Source: an uncultured Clostridia bacterium (lineage in GTDB: Bacteria > Bacillota > Clostridia > Oscillospirales > Oscillospiraceae). Taken from it: DNA of 15,231 nucleotides. A program made the translations under genes and the position numbers. The notes under the pieces are model-generated. The model saw nothing but the letters and a program-made list of their open reading frames with translations, searched no databases and was not told where the DNA came from. The DNA lies in contig CAMHRJ010000025.1 of NCBI GenBank assembly GCA_946187475.1, forward strand, positions 1-15,231, read 5' to 3'. Positions 13,253 through 15,231 of the stretch are shown here, one piece after another (position 1 is the stretch's first letter; every line of letters starts with the position of its first letter).

Positions 13253-14026
13253 TCAGATGATTTCCAGTGCCTCGAGGGCCTGCTTGACGCCAACCATGAT
13301 GTTGGAGTCCGCGGGCAGCTCGAACACGCTCTTGCCCTGAATGTCGTTGGCCGCGTGCAGCGGGTCGGTGGGGATGAAGGCCAGGTTCTCGACGTTCTCC
13401 AGCTTGATCAGATCGTTCATGCTGGGGTCCACCACGCGGTTGCAGATGATGCCGATGCGCTCGTACTTGATCAGCTCGTCAGCCACTTCCTTGATCTCCT
13501 TGCAGACGTTCACGCCCTTGGCGCTCTGGTCGGTGATGAGGATCAGGTGGGTCACCTCGTCCAGGACGCGGCGGCTGATCTGCTCGATGCCGGCCTCGCA
13601 GTCGATGACCACGTAGTCGAAATCGCCGGCCAGCATGCTGATGACTTCCTTCAGGTAGGAGTTCACAGAACAGTAGCAGCCCGCAGCCTCGGGGCGGCCG
13701 ATGGCCAGGAAGCTGAAGCCTTCGCACTCCAGCATGGTGTCGAAGATGCGGAAGCGAGCCTCGTTGAGGATCTCGATGGCCTGGCGGTACTCGCCGCGCT
13801 CCGAAGTCTCAATGACGGCGTTGCGGATGTCGTCCAGGGTGTGCTCCACGTGGATGCCCAGGGCGGTGCTCAGACCGATGGCGGGGTCCGCGTCGATGGC
13901 AAGGATGCGCTTGCCGGGATGGGCGTCCACCAGATGGCGGACGATCGCAGAACATAGAGAGGTCTTGCCCACGCCGCCTTTGCCGGCCACGGCAATGATT
14001 TTCGCTTTGGTCTTGTTCTCTTCCAT
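13253..14026 (-). CDS. CooC-like nickel-insertion P-loop ATPase
   Basis: A 257-residue MinD/ParA-type ATPase of the CooC group. The N-terminus has the deviant Walker A KGGVGKTS (16-23, signature lysine Lys16), DADPAIGLSTALG (45-57) is the switch region, and IDCEAG (141-146) the Walker B part. A Cys-x-Cys motif (Cys117, Cys119 in GCYCS) sits where CooC dimers bind nickel. CooC inserts nickel into the C-cluster of CO dehydrogenase, and AcsF-type relatives serve acetyl-CoA synthase. The ATG at 14026 follows GGAGGG at 14033-14038; an in-frame ATG 19 codons upstream overlaps a palindrome and lacks a ribosome binding site. It is the first of a two-gene operon with the ACS-like gene. No CO dehydrogenase is in the window, so its client must lie elsewhere. 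Confidence 0.85.
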   Translation of the reverse strand: MEENKTKAKIIAVAGKGGVGKTSLCSAIVRHLVDAHPGKRILAIDADPAIGLSTALGIHVEHTLDDIRNAVIETSERGEYRQAIEILNEARFRIFDTMLECEGFSFLAIGRPEAAGCYCSVNSYLKEVISMLAGDFDYVVIDCEAGIEQISRRVLDEVTHLILITDQSAKGVNVCKEIKEVADELIKYERIGIICNRVVDPSMNDLIKLENVENLAFIPTDPLHAANDIQGKSVFELPADSNIMVGVKQALEALEII

Positions 14027-14069
14027 GGAATTCCCTCCAATAATTACAGATTGCTTTCCTTTCCCTCCG

Positions 14070-14081
14070 GAACGATCGTTC
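14070..14081. promoter_or_regulatory. 12-bp perfect palindrome in the cooC leader, possible operator
   Basis: GAACGATCGTTC is a perfect palindrome 44 nt upstream of the cooC start and about 40 nt downstream of its putative -10. The size and symmetry suit a dimeric repressor such as a TetR-type protein. No regulator gene is adjacent, so the assignment is speculative. Confidence 0.35.
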
Positions 14082-14121
14082 ATTATTCTACACGTCGTCC
14101 GGTTTCCAGTAACTTGACCAT

Positions 14122-14150
14122 ATCATAGCAAGGGAATTGGTTTTTGTCTG
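14122..14150 (-). promoter_or_regulatory. Candidate promoter for the cooC operon
   Basis: On the minus strand a -10 TATGAT (14122-14127) with an extended -10 TG (TGCTATGAT) is 17 bp from a weaker -35 CAGACA (14145-14150, four of six matches). The start would be near 14115, giving a leader of about 90 nt that contains the palindrome at 14070-14081. No equally clear promoter is seen for the plus-strand gene at 14273, although the stretch 14150-14240 is AT-rich. Confidence 0.55.
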
Positions 14151-14272
14151 TGCGTTAGTCACAAAACTACGGAAAAATCGCAAAAATTTTATCAATCCCG
14201 TGGAAAAACTGTGTTTTCAAGGGTTTTTCACCGGTTTTCACGGCTGCGCATAGGCTGGAACGGGTGATCAAC

Positions 14273-14734
14273 ATGAACGAATTCACACTGGAGAACTTTG
14301 AACAAATCTGGGCGCGGGTGCAGGGCGCGGCGGCTCCGGAGCCCGTGGACCCGGAGGCGGAGCTGCTGCGGTTTCTGGAGCAGGAGGCGGAGTGCGCGGT
14401 CTTTGAGTGCTGTCTCGCAGGCAGATGCCCGGGACTGGACGGACTGTATCAGGGCACCTGCCGGCGGTTCCGGGCACTGCGGGAGGAACACTTTCTTCGC
14501 ACGGGCGAGCGCTTCTCCCCTGCCCAATCCTGCTGTGTCCTCCAGCGCAGTCTGCTGCAAGACCTGCGCAAGGACTATCTGAAAGCGAAGGAGCGGGCCG
14601 AGCAGTATGCCGCCGCTGCCGGTGCAGCCCGGGACGGAGAACTCTGCGCCCTCTATGGAACGCTCTCCCGGGAGACGGCGGAACACATGGAGAAGGTCAA
14701 AAAAATCATCCGGCGTTTGCTGGACGCCGGATGA
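14273..14734 (+). CDS. Small ferritin-like/rubrerythrin-like helical protein (hypothetical)
   Basis: A 153-residue, almost entirely helical and charged protein with the feel of a four-helix ferritin-like bundle. The acidic/His positions that could bind metal are LEQEAECAVF (35-44), LREEHFL (69-75), KAKERAEQY (104-112) and SRETAEHME (131-139). The spacing resembles degenerate rubrerythrin-type proteins common in gut Clostridia, but the canonical ExxH pairs are incomplete, so metal binding is doubtful. The ATG at 14273 is preferred because GGGTGATC, complementary to the 16S tail, lies just upstream; a GTG at 14264 is the alternative. The gene ends 3 nt from the convergent vanZ-like gene. The function is unknown and the fold assignment tentative. 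Confidence 0.6.
   Translation: MNEFTLENFEQIWARVQGAAAPEPVDPEAELLRFLEQEAECAVFECCLAGRCPGLDGLYQGTCRRFRALREEHFLRTGERFSPAQSCCVLQRSLLQDLRKDYLKAKERAEQYAAAAGAARDGELCALYGTLSRETAEHMEKVKKIIRRLLDAG
14698..14730 (-). terminator. Terminator of the tdk-vanZ transcript, inside the convergent gene
   Basis: CCGGCGT (14710-14716) pairs with ACGCCGG (14724-14730). On the minus strand the stem is followed by ATGA and seven Ts (14699-14705). It lies 8 nt past the vanZ-like stop and within the 3' end of the plus-strand gene. The plus-strand tail is less T-rich, but it may also end that gene's transcript. Confidence 0.75.
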
Positions 14735-14737
14735 GTG

Positions 14738-15154
14738 TTATTTGCTTTTGATACGCCGAATCAGAGCCAGGCAGCCCCAGATCAGGAGGAAGCCGGAGAA
14801 ATCCAGCCAGACGTCGGAGATCTGGCCGCTGCGGCCCTCGGTGAAGAGCTGGATGGTCTCGTCCGTCAGGGCGGAGAGCAGACCCGCCAGCGGCGGGAAG
14901 GCCGGGCTGCGCTTTCCGCCGGCGGTGGCGCCGAACAGGAGACCGCCCAACACGGCGTACTCCGCAAAATGTGCAAGCTTGCGGATCATGTGGTCCGTGA
15001 GAAAGGGGAACCAGCCGATCAGCAAGGCAAGCAAGCCGCCGCTCTCCTGCTTGCTCAGATCTGCGGGCATCATGGAGTGGCCCCAGATGACGGCAAGCCA
15101 CAGGACCGTCAGCACCATGAACAGGACACGCCGGGTTTTGCCGCGTTCCGTCAT
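14738..15154 (-). CDS. VanZ-like membrane protein
   Basis: A 138-residue membrane protein with four predicted helices (about 10-28, 41-52, 67-81 and 113-128) and the VanZ-family motifs: RKLAHFAEYAVLG after the second helix and the DETIQLFTEGRSGQISDVWLDFSG block, with the conserved Glu-Gly-Arg and Asp-Asp-type polar residues. VanZ of Enterococcus gives low-level teicoplanin resistance, but most family members are chromosomal proteins of unknown role, and this should be read that way. The start at 15154 is chosen because its ATG overlaps the upstream stop as ATGA, so it is translationally coupled to the probable thymidine kinase gene. A start 14 codons upstream would lie inside that gene. Confidence 0.85.
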   Translation of the reverse strand: MTERGKTRRVLFMVLTVLWLAVIWGHSMMPADLSKQESGGLLALLIGWFPFLTDHMIRKLAHFAEYAVLGGLLFGATAGGKRSPAFPPLAGLLSALTDETIQLFTEGRSGQISDVWLDFSGFLLIWGCLALIRRIKSK

Positions 15155-15231
15155 GCCTGCTGCTCCCGAATCTTCCGCACCCAGCAGCGGTGGCACATGG
15201 CCACATAGCTGTCGTTGCCGCCCAGCAGAAT
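15151..15231 (-). CDS. tdk: Probable thymidine kinase, C-terminal end only (partial)
   Basis: The last 26 residues of a gene that runs off the window edge. They contain GGNDSYVAMCHRCW, which matches the C-terminus of type II thymidine kinases: the Gly-Gly-Asn-x-x-Tyr substrate-binding turn followed by a Cys-x-x-Cys that supplies half of the structural zinc site. Thymidine kinase phosphorylates thymidine in nucleotide salvage. The TGA overlaps the vanZ-like ATG. The call rests on a short stretch, but the motif is distinctive. Confidence 0.72.
   Translation of the reverse strand: MLLGGNDSYVAMCHRCWVRKIREQQA

Noticed and set aside
12486..13957. Plus-strand open frames of 254 and 200 codons
   Set aside because: They are antisense to the ACS-like and cooC genes and contain repetitive Leu/Asp/His/Gly sequence, as expected from mirror reading of conserved codons.
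14150..14245. AT-rich stretch with TTAGTCACA and imperfect GTGGAAAAAC/GTTTTTCACC repeats, considered as a replication origin or DnaA boxes
   Set aside because: There is no match to TTATCCACA, no cluster of boxes and no dnaA or dnaN nearby. The imperfect repeats are short and look like ordinary AT-rich promoter DNA.
14738..15154. VanZ-like gene as a glycopeptide resistance determinant
   Set aside because: It is a lone chromosomal VanZ-family gene coupled to a thymidine kinase gene, with no vanA/B/H/X/R/S genes. Most such proteins are unrelated to resistance.
1..15231. CRISPR arrays, tRNA or rRNA genes, transposase or phage genes
   Set aside because: No regularly spaced direct repeats, cloverleaf sequences, rRNA segments, transposase motifs or phage structural genes were found by reading. 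The only mobile-looking item is the non-coding repeat at 12248-12377.

Overview
The window looks like chromosome of an anaerobic, GC-rich Bacillota of the Clostridia, probably a gut Oscillospiraceae-type organism. The support is SLH-domain surface proteins, an ECF-type vitamin transporter, a CotH-family protein, CooC and acetyl-CoA-synthase-like genes, strong AGGAGG ribosome binding sites, and sigma-A promoters in otherwise GC-rich DNA. The taxonomic guess is inference; there is no rRNA or tRNA. Genes are tightly packed and nearly every intergenic gap holds a recognisable promoter or terminator.

Layout. (1) 1-1840, minus strand: a three-gene operon ccdA-like, tlpA/resA-like, gtrA-like (thiol-disulfide electron transfer across the membrane plus a small polyprenyl-glycan membrane protein), with a consensus promoter at 1812-1840. 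(2) 1872-8168, plus strand: a cobalamin riboswitch with terminator, followed by five genes that overlap or nearly touch: a 720-residue secreted SLH protein carrying transcobalamin-like beta and alpha/alpha-toroid domains, a membrane-tethered transcobalamin-like (DUF4430) protein on a Pro/Thr stalk, and an ECF transporter (EcfT, a fused double ATPase, and a CbrT-like S component). A terminator overlaps the last stop codon. (3) 8166-12240, plus strand: an SLH-CotH surface protein, HflX GTPase and a GNAT acetyltransferase, with their own promoter and terminator. (4) 12248-12377: a 130-bp composite palindromic repeat lying between two facing terminators with the same stem. (5) 12480-14026, minus strand: a CooC-like nickel-insertion ATPase and a short protein resembling the middle part of acetyl-CoA synthase. 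(6) 14273-15231: a small ferritin-like protein on the plus strand, convergent with a minus-strand vanZ-like gene that is translationally coupled to the 3' end of a probable thymidine kinase gene.

The standout is region 2. The riboswitch ties all five genes to vitamin B12. The two secreted proteins contain both halves of the animal intrinsic factor/transcobalamin fold, and the downstream genes encode a complete ECF uptake machine. Together they read as a Gram-positive surface-capture-to-membrane B12 import system: an S-layer-anchored scavenger passes cobalamin to a membrane-tethered binding protein and then to an ECF importer. The CooC/ACS-like pair in region 5 belongs to a corrinoid-linked metabolism (Wood-Ljungdahl type C1 chemistry), although no CO dehydrogenase is present in the window.
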